The notes: generated from the sequence alone by a model not told the origin. Numbered from the stretch's first letter, positions 41,147 to 50,827 are shown. The stretch is DNA of 64,000 bases from Sediminibacillus halophilus (GCF_900103695.1 NZ_FNHF01000001.1:962756-1026755), one strand, 5' to 3'. Numbers and translations are program-made.

Positions 41147-41380
41147 TTAATAAGGTTTAGGACTCGTCAAGCCAATATCGTATACACCTGAAAGTATTTT
41201 AGGTAAATAAGAAAAAACGTAATGTTGTATAGCTTCATTTTCCTTGTGAATATGGCTTAGCCATACCCTCTCTTTGTTCACATTGGAACCGATAAAATAT
41301 AATAGGATTTCTCCTTCTACCTTTTGGGTTCCAATTAATTTGAATCCTGTACTGCTATGTGGTGGTATTTCCCACTTCAT
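41147..41380 (-). CDS. Hypothetical small soluble protein
   Basis: 77 aa: KWEIPPHSSTGFKLIGTQKV, EGEILLYFIG, then KERVWLSHIHKENEAIQHYV. Mostly beta-strand by pattern, no membrane segment. ATG with AAGGGGG at the right distance supports a real gene. No family recognised. Stands alone. Confidence 0.55.
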   Translation of the reverse strand: MKWEIPPHSSTGFKLIGTQKVEGEILLYFIGSNVNKERVWLSHIHKENEAIQHYVFSYLPKILSGVYDIGLTSPKPY

Positions 41381-41564
41381 GTTGATTCCCCCTTGCGTCT
41401 ACTATACACTGATCCAACAAAATTTCAATGTTTATTTCGAATTTTCAGTTAATAATTGATTCTATTAAATTGTTGCTTTTCACAAAAGATTTATATTACT
41501 GCATAATTTGATTCAACCTTTCTAACTATGGTTTATTGAGTAGCAGTGGCGCGCTGCGGAACTA

Positions 41565-41656
41565 CCCTGCCCTTTCCGCGGACAACAGTTGAGTTCCTCG
41601 AGCATGTGCGTGCTCTGCGAGATATCACCGATGCCCTTCCTCTCGCTGGAGTCTTT
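41565..41656. repeat. MITE-like repeat, copy D (decayed)
   Basis: Shares CTTTCCGCG, GAG-rich centre and ATCACCGATGCC(C)TTCCTC with copy C; clear pairing ends are not seen. Confidence 0.5.
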
Positions 41657-41727
41657 CTTAAAACAGCTTTCTATTCTATACGAGGATGCTACAAAATTAA
41701 GTGTTACTGGAATTATCGACTATATCT

Positions 41728-41764
41728 AAAAAAACATGCCGATTTTACAATCGGCATGTTTTTT
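41728..41764. terminator. Terminator of cypC
   Basis: CATGCCGATT / AATCGGCATG with A- and T-runs on the two sides, overlapping the last codon of cypC. Confidence 0.88.
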
Positions 41765-43019
41765 ATCTTTTACTGGCTACATTGGTGATGACGAACCTGC
41801 TTTTTGGTAAGGTCGGCATCCTAGCCATGTCAATGCTCTTATCCTGTGGAGGAACCTCATAATCAATCATCGTCAAGAAAGCCAGACTGGTTTTCATGAC
41901 CTCTATGGTAACCCATTCGCCGGCACAGCGATGTCCCATATCATATTCCCCGCCGCCTTGCGGGATAAAATCGAAGGGACTCTCTTTCCAGTTTCGAAAA
42001 CGTTCTGGCCGGAATTGTTCCGGTTCTTCCCAAATATCCGGATGATGATTTGTTCCATAGAGATCAAGCAGCACAAGCGTGCCCTTTTTGAAGGCATGCC
42101 CTTTCCAAGTGAAATTCCGTCGTACTCTTGCTCCAGTAAATGGACCGAATGGATAAAAACGCCGGACTTCCTGTACGAACCATTTCCGGTAACTTTCTCC
42201 ACCCTGTTTTACCTTTTCTCGAACTTCCGGATGATTATGCATTGCCATCGTACCATAAGTAATAAACCATGAAATAGCAACAATCGGCCTGATGATGTTC
42301 AGTAATTCCACTGCTGCCATTTGCGTACTTAATCTTCTATTGCTTAGTTCACGATGAAAGGCCATCTCATAGGCAGCTGTTTGCTCAGGCGGCTCATATT
42401 TCCCGTTACGTACATCCTTTATGATTTGCTGAGCCCATTGTTCCATACGTGCCCGTGCCCTGCGTCCCCTTTGATAACGGGGACCGACTGCACCAAATGC
42501 ATCGATCATCGCGCCAAGGTCGCCAGCATGCTGCTCCACTTGCTCTTCATTGACCGGCACCCCAGCCCATTTACAGCCCATGCGGTACATGATTTGTCTG
42601 GCTTCCTCTAAGAGAACTACTTTATCTTGATTTTCCCATTCATTAATGCTTGCCTGCCATTGTTCTGCAGTAATATCTTTCAATACCCTTAATCTTTTTT
42701 CTGTCATCAGCGACATAAACAATTGCTTTCGATGGTGATGGGCTGCTCCATCCATTGTTTGGACACCATTCATACCAAATAAAGTCTTTTGTACTCGTTT
42801 TGGCGCAGCTCCCTTCCGTTTAAAACGGTCGTTATCATAAAATATCTCTGCAGCCTCTTCTCCACTCATACAAATCGCCTTTTGTCCCAGCAATCGTGTT
42901 TCAAAAATATTTGATTGAAACCGACGACATCTGTTCGGAATATAAAGGTATCCCTCCTGCATGAGCGACAGGCTGTTATCCAACCCTTTTTCCCGAGGTA
43001 TGCGAGTATCTCTGACCAT
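41763..43019 (-). CDS. cypC: CYP152 fatty-acid beta-hydroxylase (peroxygenase P450)
   Basis: 418 aa (B. subtilis CypC/P450-BSbeta is 417). ATG at 43019 chosen: AAAAGGAG is nine bases upstream, and the protein then aligns with known starts. Haem Cys in GHRCAGE (about residue 363). The substrate-anchoring Arg-Pro is in IIRPIVAISWF. The distal residue is Gln in GVQTMDGAAHHHRK, as in beta-hydroxylating P450-BSbeta; the decarboxylase OleT has His there. It uses H2O2 to hydroxylate long-chain fatty acids, no redox partner needed. Monocistronic. Confidence 0.92.
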   Translation of the reverse strand: MVRDTRIPREKGLDNSLSLMQEGYLYIPNRCRRFQSNIFETRLLGQKAICMSGEEAAEIFYDNDRFKRKGAAPKRVQKTLFGMNGVQTMDGAAHHHRKQLFMSLMTEKRLRVLKDITAEQWQASINEWENQDKVVLLEEARQIMYRMGCKWAGVPVNEEQVEQHAGDLGAMIDAFGAVGPRYQRGRRARARMEQWAQQIIKDVRNGKYEPPEQTAAYEMAFHRELSNRRLSTQMAAVELLNIIRPIVAISWFITYGTMAMHNHPEVREKVKQGGESYRKWFVQEVRRFYPFGPFTGARVRRNFTWKGHAFKKGTLVLLDLYGTNHHPDIWEEPEQFRPERFRNWKESPFDFIPQGGGEYDMGHRCAGEWVTIEVMKTSLAFLTMIDYEVPPQDKSIDMARMPTLPKSRFVITNVASKR

Positions 43020-43168
43020 GGGTAGCATCTCCTTTTAAGGGGCAGTTTCCAGTAAATTATTGGAACCTGGGTAGAATTTTCATTCCGGTTCCCCGGTTCA
43101 TCTGTTATCAAACAATAGCTTCTCCAGATTCGGCGTGAATATGTAATAACTGGAAGAGAAGAAAAACG

Positions 43169-43199
43169 AAAAAGGCTGCCAAGTTTTCCTTGACAGCCT
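43169..43199 (-). terminator. Terminator of the amidase gene
   Basis: AGGCTGCCAAG / CTTGACAGCCT (one mismatch), followed on the minus strand by five T. Confidence 0.8.
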
Positions 43200-43210
43200 G
43201 AAATAACGTT

Positions 43211-44035
43211 TTACCGTGTATATACTCGCACATATGTCGGATTGGCCGTGATATACAATCCGCTTTTGATTTGATACATATACCCGCCGTCCACATAAAA
43301 TCGATCGCGAATGACGGTAAACACTTCACCCCGGCTGACAATGACGGCCCTGTCATTCCAATCCGCTGTATTGTACGTCCACAAAGAATCAGCCAGAATT
43401 TCAATATATTGTTGCCCGGTATTTCCGCCACCGTCATCCTCAAAGCTGATGCCGAAGAATCGACAAATAGCCTTTGCATGAATCCGGGCGATGTTAGCCA
43501 CATAGGTCGATTGGCCGGAACCGAAAATCCGCTGAAAATCATTATTATTGGTCATAAATCCATTTTCCGTCAGAACTGCAGTCATGTTGGTTTCCCGGCA
43601 AATGTGCAGATTAGTCCAACTGCCCGGCTGACTGGCATGGAGACCGGTTCCATGCGTGCTGTAACCGGCATTTTGCACCTCTTCGACATACAACTCTGCC
43701 AGCCGGCGTGCTTCGTTCGCTGTGTACCAGTAAAAGGCACAACGACCTTCCGCACTCGTTGAAGAACTTGCATTCGCATGAATCGACCAGACCAAATCGA
43801 CATTCTGGGCATTATAGTAATTTGTACGCTGGGTCAAGCCTACCTCTGGAGAAAACGGCTGCTGATAAAGCAATGTGTCGATCCCGTTACTGCGGAGCAG
43901 ACGGTCCAGTTCTTGGGCGACCAGTGAATTGAAGTCATGTTCTTCATATACGACTCCATTGCGAATAACCCCTTTTCCTCCGCCATTTTCCCATGTATCT
44001 GATCCATGGCCAATATCAATCGCTACTCTTACCAT
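43211..44035 (-). CDS. N-acetylmuramoyl-L-alanine amidase (Amidase_3), no signal peptide
   Basis: 274 aa. Zn ligands His9 (IDIGHGSD), Glu in YEEHDFNSL and His in WSIHANA; catalytic Glu in VLTENGFM. Residues 1-200 are the catalytic domain. After a Gly-rich linker (DDGGGNTG) comes a C-terminal SH3-like domain (ILADSLWTYNTADWNDRAVI, GGYMYQIKSGLYITAN). With no signal peptide it could be a mother-cell lysis enzyme like CwlC or a phage-type endolysin; no phage genes are near. Upstream are two inverted Spo0A-like boxes. Confidence 0.85.
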   Translation of the reverse strand: MVRVAIDIGHGSDTWENGGGKGVIRNGVVYEEHDFNSLVAQELDRLLRSNGIDTLLYQQPFSPEVGLTQRTNYYNAQNVDLVWSIHANASSSTSAEGRCAFYWYTANEARRLAELYVEEVQNAGYSTHGTGLHASQPGSWTNLHICRETNMTAVLTENGFMTNNNDFQRIFGSGQSTYVANIARIHAKAICRFFGISFEDDGGGNTGQQYIEILADSLWTYNTADWNDRAVIVSRGEVFTVIRDRFYVDGGYMYQIKSGLYITANPTYVRVYTR

Positions 44036-44064
44036 CTATACCAGCTCCTTCAAATATGATTAGA

Positions 44065-44147
44065 AACAAGGGCTTGGCATCCTGACAACAAACTGTCGAA
44101 GCGGCGCCAAATCTTCGACAATTTAAGTGGTCATTCAACCCCTTGTT
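44065..44147. promoter_or_regulatory. Structured region with inverted Spo0A-like boxes upstream of the amidase
   Basis: TGTCGAAG (44094-44101) and CTTCGACA (44113-44120) are exact complements, each containing the 0A-box TGTCGAA. Outside them AACAAGGG (44065) pairs with CCCTTGTT (44140). Either a Spo0A operator or a folded leader. The region 44148-44395 shows nothing further. Confidence 0.45.
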
Positions 44148-44395
44148 ACTAAATAAAGAAGACAGGCATGTCTATTTAACAACCTATTATTTATTTTTTT
44201 CTTCTGCCGGGGCCAATTTTCGTTAAGAGCCGACCTAACCCGATAGAATACGATTAGTTCAATAGATCAAACTAGGTGTATTCCCCCGAGGATCTATTTA
44301 AAAAAGGGAATTTATTGTAACTCCATGGAAAGTAAATAATATATATTTTTTTCTCCAAAATAAATATGGCTATCCTAACGAAAGGAATGAAAAAA

Positions 44396-44965
44396 GTGAG
44401 AAGGAACCTTATTCAGTTCTGGACTTATTCAGATCCCATTTACTTTCAATGCACCCGGCTCTCCTATATTAAAGAAAATACTAGCGACTTCCAAAATATT
44501 TTCAGGGTGCGGCTCACTTCTTACCAGGGGAAAGATATTACACTGGCAGATGGCACATCGATCACCAAAAATGATACATTGATCAAAATCCATCTTCATA
44601 ACATCCGGTTAATCAATGAAACATATGATATTTCGAGCGAAATCCGAAAAGGACGACACATTTATCAAACGGTACAAGCCTCGCTTCCCGGATTGGCTGC
44701 CTATGTAAGAGACCATGTGAAGCATGAGCAAATAAAAGGCATCATCGGTATTACGGTCCTGAATCACAAAATCTGCCGAAGACTTGGCTTTGAAACCTAC
44801 GCCATCTCCAATCCGGCTTACAAATGGTTCAAGCAAGTTATATTTTCGACCATCAATAAGCTTGCGACGAACACCTCCAGCCTTCATAAACTCAAACAGG
44901 AGCCAATGTATTTATTTATGTCCAAACAAAAATTGCTCAGTGTCTATAAAAATAATCCCTTGTAA
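44396..44965 (+). CDS. YkoP-like protein
   Basis: 189 aa from a GTG nine bases after AAAGGA; an upstream ATG overlaps the binding site. Features: RRNLIQFWTYSDPIYFQCTR, DGTSITKNDTLIKIHLHN and KGIIGITVLNHKICRRLGFE, and YAISNPAYKW. Soluble. Not a recognised enzyme fold to me, but the neighbours (metallophosphoesterase, MGDG-synthase-like transferase) are those of B. subtilis ykoP in the ykoN-ykoP-ykoQ region. Confidence 0.6.
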   Translation: MRRNLIQFWTYSDPIYFQCTRLSYIKENTSDFQNIFRVRLTSYQGKDITLADGTSITKNDTLIKIHLHNIRLINETYDISSEIRKGRHIYQTVQASLPGLAAYVRDHVKHEQIKGIIGITVLNHKICRRLGFETYAISNPAYKWFKQVIFSTINKLATNTSSLHKLKQEPMYLFMSKQKLLSVYKNNPL

Positions 44966-44971
44966 AAGACG

Positions 44972-45009
44972 AAAAGCCAACCAAGCTGGTTTACAGCTGG
45001 CTGGCTTTT
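44972..45009. terminator. Bidirectional terminator
   Basis: AAAAGCCAACCA...GCTG / CAGC...TGGCTGGCTTTT between the convergent YkoP- and YkoQ-like genes. Confidence 0.75.
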
Positions 45010-45856
45010 AGCCTACCACTTTCTCTTGGATTGCTTCCACCGCAGACTGTAGCCGGTGGATGGTAATTTCCGGTCGGCTTCCGATCCGAATATTCAAGCC
45101 GGTCTGACCAAGACCTTCACTAATGTAAAACGTCTTACCCTTGTGCTGGTGTAACCCCTTAATCATATTCATCCTGACCAGCTTTCCCATTTTTACTAAA
45201 TGGAAAGCTTTTGGATAAAGAATTTGGCCGCCATGAAAATGGCCGGATAACAGATAGTCATAAGCATAATCCTCCATTTCCAACACAACGTTCGGATCAT
45301 GGGTCAATACAAGTCGATATCCGTCTCCTAACCCATTAAAGGACCGCGAAAGTTCGCTGTGGCCAGTACCATAATCATCAATTCCGATAATATGAAGTGG
45401 CTGCTCATCTAAAAAGATGGTTTTGTTTTCATTCTGAAGCACGATACAGTTGTTCGCTTCCAAAACCTCTCGTAAATCTTGAAAACTTTCCTTATTCAGT
45501 ACATAATCATGATTTCCAAAGACTGCATACATTCCGTAAGCGGGTTCAAGTAGATTCAACTTCTGCAAATACGGTTCCAATTTGGGAATTGTACGTTTTC
45601 TGTCGAGAAAGTCTCCTGTTAGAGCAATTAGATCAATCGGTTCATCTTTTAATTTTTCGTAGAGCTGCTGGGGAGAAATCGATATATTTTCCAAGTGCAA
45701 ATCTGACAGATGCAGAATCTGCAGCGGGGCTTCCTGTCTAGTATCGAAGGCCGGATCGAGATCCAGCGTATTGATTACAACATGCTTCGTGTTCTGGTAA
45801 GCTCGAATTCCAACCACGGTCAAAAGAATGGTTAGAGTTATCAAAAATAGATACAT
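45008..45856 (-). CDS. Membrane-anchored metallophosphoesterase (YkoQ-like)
   Basis: 282 aa from the ATG at 45856, eight bases after GGAGG. An N-terminal helix (residues 2-18) anchors the protein. Calcineurin-type motifs: HLSDLHLE, LTGDFLDR, FGNHDY, LTHDPN and SGHFHGGQ, the complete dimetal set. B. subtilis YkoQ and YkuE belong here; the substrate may be UDP-linked lipid precursors or a phosphodiester, not known. Divergent from the glycosyltransferase gene. Confidence 0.82.
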   Translation of the reverse strand: MYLFLITLTILLTVVGIRAYQNTKHVVINTLDLDPAFDTRQEAPLQILHLSDLHLENISISPQQLYEKLKDEPIDLIALTGDFLDRKRTIPKLEPYLQKLNLLEPAYGMYAVFGNHDYVLNKESFQDLREVLEANNCIVLQNENKTIFLDEQPLHIIGIDDYGTGHSELSRSFNGLGDGYRLVLTHDPNVVLEMEDYAYDYLLSGHFHGGQILYPKAFHLVKMGKLVRMNMIKGLHQHKGKTFYISEGLGQTGLNIRIGSRPEITIHRLQSAVEAIQEKVVG

Positions 45857-46013
45857 CGTCAGCACCTCCGTCCTCCATTATACAGGAATGCGCTATAACA
45901 CCGGACTAGTAATTACTGGTTTCGCTGCCAGAGAGATACTCAATACCAGACGAAGAAAAACCACAATTTTTATCCATACTAATCTATAGGATAAAAAATG
46001 GAGGGAACCCGAT

Positions 46014-47111
46014 GTGAAAAAGCTTCTCTTTTTGCCATTTTTACAGCTTCCGTCAGGACATCACCAAGTAGCCGATACAATCATCAACCATATGCTGGAG
46101 TTAGATAACCGTTTGATTTGCAAGAAGGTCGACCCCCTTGCCTATACTTTCGGCAAACTAGAAAAACTCATTTCTGGAACCTATTTAAAATGGATACAAT
46201 ATTTGCCGCAAACCTACAGTTGGCTGTACCAAAAATCGGTGTATGACGAGCCAACTACCCATAAAGATTTTCATTTATATGACATGCTGTTCACCAAAGC
46301 AATCAAAACGCTTTTGGAAGAGGAACAACCAGATGCTGTCATTTGTACACATTCCCTTCCCTCCTATATTATCGGCCGCTTGAAACAAAAGGAACATGTG
46401 AATGTTCCGCTTATCAATGTTTATACTGATTTTTTTGCCCATCACATGTGGGCAAAGAAAGAAGCAGATATGCATTTGGTCTCCTCTCGTATTTTCAAAG
46501 ATGACTTGGTTGAAAAAGGAGCGCATCCCGATACCATCTACCTAACTGGAATCCCCATCCACAAGGCGATTAAACCCTCCCAATTCCGCATGCCGGACCA
46601 GGGTAAACCGAACCTGTTGATTAGTGGAGGAAGTTTGGGGGTAGGCGGCTTAAAACGGCTGATTGGCGATATGAAAGATCATAGCTGTACCTGTTTTGTT
46701 CTTTGCGGAAAAAATCAAAAATTGTACACCAGCTTACACAATGAACATTCCGCATTGATTAGACCGCTAAGATATATTGAGTCCCGAGAACAGATGAATG
46801 AAATATACGACTTAGTCGATGCCGTCATCAGCAAGCCCGGCGGCGTTACGATCAGCGAGTGTATAAGAAAGCAAAAACCGGTCTTTATCTATCATGCTTT
46901 ACCAGGACAAGAAGAGATCAACCTGAAACTGATCAAACAACTAGGCATTGCCAAAGACAGCATCGGGAGGGGAAATTTGGAACAGCAGATCATCCGCTTT
47001 TTCGACGATGATATGGAAGCTACCCGTTTGGAAGCAAATCTTGCTGCCTACCATCGCGACCTCTCCCTTGATGCCTCCACATTGCTATACAAGAAGTTGA
47101 TTAGCCGATAA
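46014..47111 (+). CDS. MGDG-synthase/UgtP-like glycosyltransferase (YkoN-like)
   Basis: 365 aa, GTG start eight bases after GGAGGG. N-terminal MGDG_synth domain (PSGHHQVADTIINHMLE, VNVPLINVYTDFFAHHMW). C-terminal GT-B half with ISGGSLGVGGLKRLIGDM, and the nucleotide-sugar site SKPGGVTISECIRKQKPVFI. Resembles UgtP and MurG, which add sugars to lipids; it probably works at the membrane inner face on diacylglycerol or a wall precursor. Partner genes are YkoP/YkoQ-like. Confidence 0.82.
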   Translation: MKKLLFLPFLQLPSGHHQVADTIINHMLELDNRLICKKVDPLAYTFGKLEKLISGTYLKWIQYLPQTYSWLYQKSVYDEPTTHKDFHLYDMLFTKAIKTLLEEEQPDAVICTHSLPSYIIGRLKQKEHVNVPLINVYTDFFAHHMWAKKEADMHLVSSRIFKDDLVEKGAHPDTIYLTGIPIHKAIKPSQFRMPDQGKPNLLISGGSLGVGGLKRLIGDMKDHSCTCFVLCGKNQKLYTSLHNEHSALIRPLRYIESREQMNEIYDLVDAVISKPGGVTISECIRKQKPVFIYHALPGQEEINLKLIKQLGIAKDSIGRGNLEQQIIRFFDDDMEATRLEANLAAYHRDLSLDASTLLYKKLISR

Positions 47112-47153
47112 CGACTTTTTTTAAATTGTTTAAAGAAAATGAGCTTCCCCTAT

Positions 47154-47180
47154 TAAAATTGTTGTAAATTAAGACGATAT
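47154..47180 (+). promoter_or_regulatory. SigD promoter of the chemoreceptor gene
   Basis: TAAA (47154-47157), 15 bases, GACGATAT (47173-47180), six of eight matches to GCCGATAA. Motility/chemotaxis regulon element. Confidence 0.7.
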
Positions 47181-47246
47181 AATCAGAGCGGGCATAAACA
47201 AAAGAAAATAATGTTTTAATTTGCAACAAGAACAGGGGGAAAACAA

Positions 47247-49232
47247 ATGAAAAAGAAAAAGAGCAGCAATCGATCATTCAGTTTGAAAAACAGATTGATC
47301 ATTGCTTTTTTAGGAGTATTGTTGATTCCGAGCGTCATAATCGCAATCAGCTCCTACATGAGCTCCGCAAACAAAGTGGAAAGCCAAATGGTACAGACCG
47401 CAGAAAAGAATGTCAATCTTGTTAGTCAAACGGTGGACCAATTCGTATCCGCCCAACAGGAAAACATCGATTACTTATCCAACGCGATTCAAGCTGCCGA
47501 CATTGAAAACGACAGTGATGCCCGGACTCGCGAATTACTGGATACCATCCAGGATTCCAAGGCAGATGTGGAGCAGACTTTTATCGGTACCGAGACAGGA
47601 CAATTCATGAATTCACCGACATCCTTCAAAAACCCGCCCGACTACGATCCACGTGAACGACCGTGGTACCAGCAGGCAATGGAGAATAAAGGCAATGTTA
47701 TCGTGACAGATCCATATGTTTCAAAGTCTTCCGAGCAGGTCGTGGTTACATTGGCAAAAGCAACTGCCGACAACCAGGGTGTCGTAGCAGTCAACCTGAA
47801 ACTTGGCAGTCTTACTGATATGACAAACCAGGTCTCGATTGGAAAAGAAGGCTACTTGTTTTTATTGGATAGTACCAACCATTATATTAGCCATCCGACC
47901 AATGAACCTGGTTCTGAAGCAACGGAAGATTTTTTCCAAGATATCCAGGCCAATGACTCAGGGAGTTTTAATTATAGTTTCGAAGGAGAACAGAAAAAAC
48001 TCGCATTTGCGACAAGTGAGGTGACTGGCTGGAAAGTTGTCGGCACCATGTATCAGAACGAAGTCACATCTGCAGTAATGCCAATCTTGATTACTACCAT
48101 CATCGTCATCGCCATAGCAATCTTACTTGGTGGAGCAGTCATCTTCTTTATTATCCGCTCCATAGATAAACCAATCAGCGACCTGGTAAGCGCAGCGGAT
48201 CGTATCAGTGACGGAGACCTCAGTGTCAATGTCGATGTCCAACGCAACGATGAACTAGGTAAGCTTGGCGAAGCATTTAACAAAATGCGCAACAACTTAA
48301 GCGACGTCATCTTGCAAGTAAGGGAAAAAGCAAGCAGCCTGGCAGCATCTTCCGAACAGTTGAACGCCAGCACCGAACAAAACACTTCCGCTACCGAACA
48401 GATCTCTTCCTCCATCCAGGAAGTGGCTTCTGGAATGGACAGTCAATCTTCCCGGATAGTAGAAAGTACGCAAATGGCAGAGGAAATGTCCAAATCGATC
48501 CAGCAAATTGCGGAGAGCTCGAATGAAGTGTCAACTACGACAGCTAGTGCATCATCCGCTGTTAAAGAAGGAAACAAAGCAATTGAAACTACTGTCGGGC
48601 AAATGGAATTCATCAAGAAAACTGTCAATGAACTATCCGGCAGTATTCAAGGGCTTGGCAGTCATTCCAAAGAAATCAGTAAAATTGTCGATGTCATCAC
48701 AGATATTGCTGAACAAACCAATTTGCTCGCATTAAATGCTGCTATTGAAGCGGCACGGGCTGGCGAACACGGCAAAGGATTTGCGGTCGTTGCTGATGAA
48801 GTGCGGAAATTAGCTGAACAATCGGCACAATCGACAGACCAAATCCGCCAAATGATTGGAACGATTCAAACCGAAACTTCCAATGCGGTGGAATCGATGA
48901 AATCCGGTACAGAAGAAGTGGAAAAAGGAATTACCGTCGTTCACCATGCTGGCGAATCGTTCACAGAAATCACTGGGTTTGTCACCACTGTTTCCCAGCA
49001 AATCGAACAGGTAACTTCTAAAATCCAGGAAATCGCTTCTGGTACAGAGCAATTTGTCAGCACATTTGAAGAAGTTGCCAAGGTCTCTGACTTCACTTCA
49101 GATGGTGCCCAAAATGTGTCTGCTTCCACAGAAGAACAGCTGGCATCCATGGAGGAGATCAGCGGATCTGCCACTTCTCTGTCACAAATGGCAGAAGAAC
49201 TGCAAGATTTGGTAAAACAATTCAAAATTTAA
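47247..49232 (+). CDS. Methyl-accepting chemotaxis protein (dCache-HAMP-MCP)
   Basis: 661 aa. First helix at about 18-40, extracellular dCache domain ([40 protein letters not shown]), second helix at about 280-305, HAMP ([20 protein letters not shown]), then the signalling domain with the hairpin tip [21 protein letters not shown]. Organised like B. subtilis McpA/B/TlpA/B, which sense amino acids or attractants through the dCache ligand pocket. Monocistronic between a SigD promoter and a terminator. Confidence 0.93.
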   Translation: MKKKKSSNRSFSLKNRLIIAFLGVLLIPSVIIAISSYMSSANKVESQMVQTAEKNVNLVSQTVDQFVSAQQENIDYLSNAIQAADIENDSDARTRELLDTIQDSKADVEQTFIGTETGQFMNSPTSFKNPPDYDPRERPWYQQAMENKGNVIVTDPYVSKSSEQVVVTLAKATADNQGVVAVNLKLGSLTDMTNQVSIGKEGYLFLLDSTNHYISHPTNEPGSEATEDFFQDIQANDSGSFNYSFEGEQKKLAFATSEVTGWKVVGTMYQNEVTSAVMPILITTIIVIAIAILLGGAVIFFIIRSIDKPISDLVSAADRISDGDLSVNVDVQRNDELGKLGEAFNKMRNNLSDVILQVREKASSLAASSEQLNASTEQNTSATEQISSSIQEVASGMDSQSSRIVESTQMAEEMSKSIQQIAESSNEVSTTTASASSAVKEGNKAIETTVGQMEFIKKTVNELSGSIQGLGSHSKEISKIVDVITDIAEQTNLLALNAAIEAARAGEHGKGFAVVADEVRKLAEQSAQSTDQIRQMIGTIQTETSNAVESMKSGTEEVEKGITVVHHAGESFTEITGFVTTVSQQIEQVTSKIQEIASGTEQFVSTFEEVAKVSDFTSDGAQNVSASTEEQLASMEEISGSATSLSQMAEELQDLVKQFKI

Positions 49233-49249
49233 AAAGCAATCGATATTCA

Positions 49250-49280
49250 CCCTGTGTATCCTTCATACACAGGGTTTTTT
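49250..49280 (+). terminator. Terminator of the chemoreceptor gene
   Basis: CCCTGTGTAT / ATACACAGGG, then six T. Confidence 0.92.
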
Positions 49281-49523
49281 CTTTGTTTTTCAAACAGTAT
49301 AGCTATATCCCCGTTTCCCCCTCCTTTTCTACCCTAAGCTTTCCTCTTCTACTACAGAAAAAAAGACGAACCAGGGCTTTTGGCATACGTTTGCGCCAGG
49401 AAACATACCGCTTAAACACTTCCTTAATCCAAGTAAATTCATAAGATTTTCCCAACCTTATTTTAGCAGGTATTCCTATAAATTCGCAGAATTGGTAGAT
49501 AAATCTTTTAAAGGAGGAATTGT

Positions 49524-50732
49524 ATGAAAAGTTCATTGTTTGCCGGTTTATCACTTGTCGTCTCTTTGGCCATTTTTCCGTCGCTGACTGACGCAGCATC
49601 CTCTGCCGCTCAGCTGGAAAAATCAAACGAAGCCCCTACACCGATAGCATCAGTCGAGAAAGGGAGTTACCAAAAAGGCGAGGTAGTCGTCAAATTCAAA
49701 GAGAAAGCGGGAAAATCTCTCCAAAACCAGGCATTGCAGAGTTTGAATGCCAAAGTCCTGCCTGATGAAGATAAGGTGGACTCCCCTTTCAAAGTGCTGC
49801 AAGTTGGGAATGTAGAAGCAGTCGTTAAGGCGCTCGAGAAAAATCCGAATGTGGAGTATGCGGAGCCAAACTATACCTTTAGTGCGACCTGGACACCAAA
49901 CGATACGTACTATCGCAATTATCAATACGGACCACAGAACACCTCCACCGACAGAGCATGGGATGTGACGAGAGGAAACAGCGGCCAGGAAATAGCTGTT
50001 TTGGATACAGGTGTCGATTACAACCATACTGATTTGGACAGTAAAACAATTAGAGGATATGATTTCGTCGATAATGACTACACGCCAATGGACTTAAACG
50101 GCCATGGCACCCATGTAGCCGGTACCGCAGCTGCTGAAACAAACAACGGAGCCGGTATCGCCGGTATGTCACCAAATACATCCATTCTTGCCGTCCGTGT
50201 TCTCGATGCCAACGGAAGCGGTTCACTAGCAGACATCGCGGATGGCATTCGTTATGCTGCCGATTACGGCGCAGAAGTCATCAACTTGTCGCTCGGATGC
50301 AATTGTGATACACAAACATTGGAAAATGCCGTAAATTATGCCTGGAACAAAGGGACAGTTGTCGTTGCAGCAGCTGGAAACGACGGCGTTTCCACTACTT
50401 TTGAACCTGCGTCTTACGACAATGTCATCGCGGTCGGAGCCGTCGACCGAAATGACAGAAGAGCTTCCTTCTCCAACTATGGAACCTGGGTGGATGTAAC
50501 CGCACCAGGGGTGGATATTGCCGCCACTGTTCCTAACAATGGGTATGCTTACATGTCCGGTACCTCGATGGCCTCCCCTCACGTGGCTGGGCTTGCCGGG
50601 TTACTGGCTGGACAAGGAAGAAACAATGCACAGATTCGTCAGGCCATCGAACAGACTGCCGATCCGATCAGCGGAACTGGTTACTATTTCGAGCATGGCA
50701 GAATCAATTCTTATAATGCTGTTAATTATTAA
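49524..50732 (+). CDS. Thermitase-like subtilase precursor (S8)
   Basis: 402 aa. Signal peptide (about 1-24, ending TDAAS), propeptide of I9/fervidolysin type (GEVVVKFKEKAGKSLQNQAL, VEYAEPNYTF) to about residue 120, and mature enzyme from about WTPNDTYYRNYQYGPQN. Triad Asp in AVLDTGVDYNH, His in NGHGTHVAGT, Ser in SGTSMASPHVAGLAG; oxyanion Asn in AAAGNDG. Very close to Thermoactinomyces thermitase in size and sequence. A CNC pair after NLSLG is unusual for subtilases. Secreted protein degradation. Confidence 0.92.
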   Translation: MKSSLFAGLSLVVSLAIFPSLTDAASSAAQLEKSNEAPTPIASVEKGSYQKGEVVVKFKEKAGKSLQNQALQSLNAKVLPDEDKVDSPFKVLQVGNVEAVVKALEKNPNVEYAEPNYTFSATWTPNDTYYRNYQYGPQNTSTDRAWDVTRGNSGQEIAVLDTGVDYNHTDLDSKTIRGYDFVDNDYTPMDLNGHGTHVAGTAAAETNNGAGIAGMSPNTSILAVRVLDANGSGSLADIADGIRYAADYGAEVINLSLGCNCDTQTLENAVNYAWNKGTVVVAAAGNDGVSTTFEPASYDNVIAVGAVDRNDRRASFSNYGTWVDVTAPGVDIAATVPNNGYAYMSGTSMASPHVAGLAGLLAGQGRNNAQIRQAIEQTADPISGTGYYFEHGRINSYNAVNY

Positions 50733-50787
50733 GCAAAAGAAACGCAAAACCGAACCTGCTCCCCCCACGACCATTTTGGCAGGATAG

Positions 50788-50827
50788 AAAAGGCTTATGA
50801 CTGTGTAAGAGCAGTCATAAGCCTTTT
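50788..50827. terminator. Bidirectional terminator
   Basis: AAAAGGCTTATGACTG / CAGTCATAAGCCTTTT with an eight-base loop, between protease and the convergent amtB operon. Confidence 0.9.

Noticed and set aside
41763..43019. OleT-type fatty acid decarboxylase
   Set aside because: The key His is Gln here, as in the hydroxylases.
43211..44035. Prophage endolysin
   Set aside because: No holin, tail or other phage genes nearby; kept as an alternative only.
49303..49626. 107-codon minus-strand frame upstream of the protease
   Set aside because: Runs into the protease signal-peptide sequence, no ribosome site, no family resemblance.
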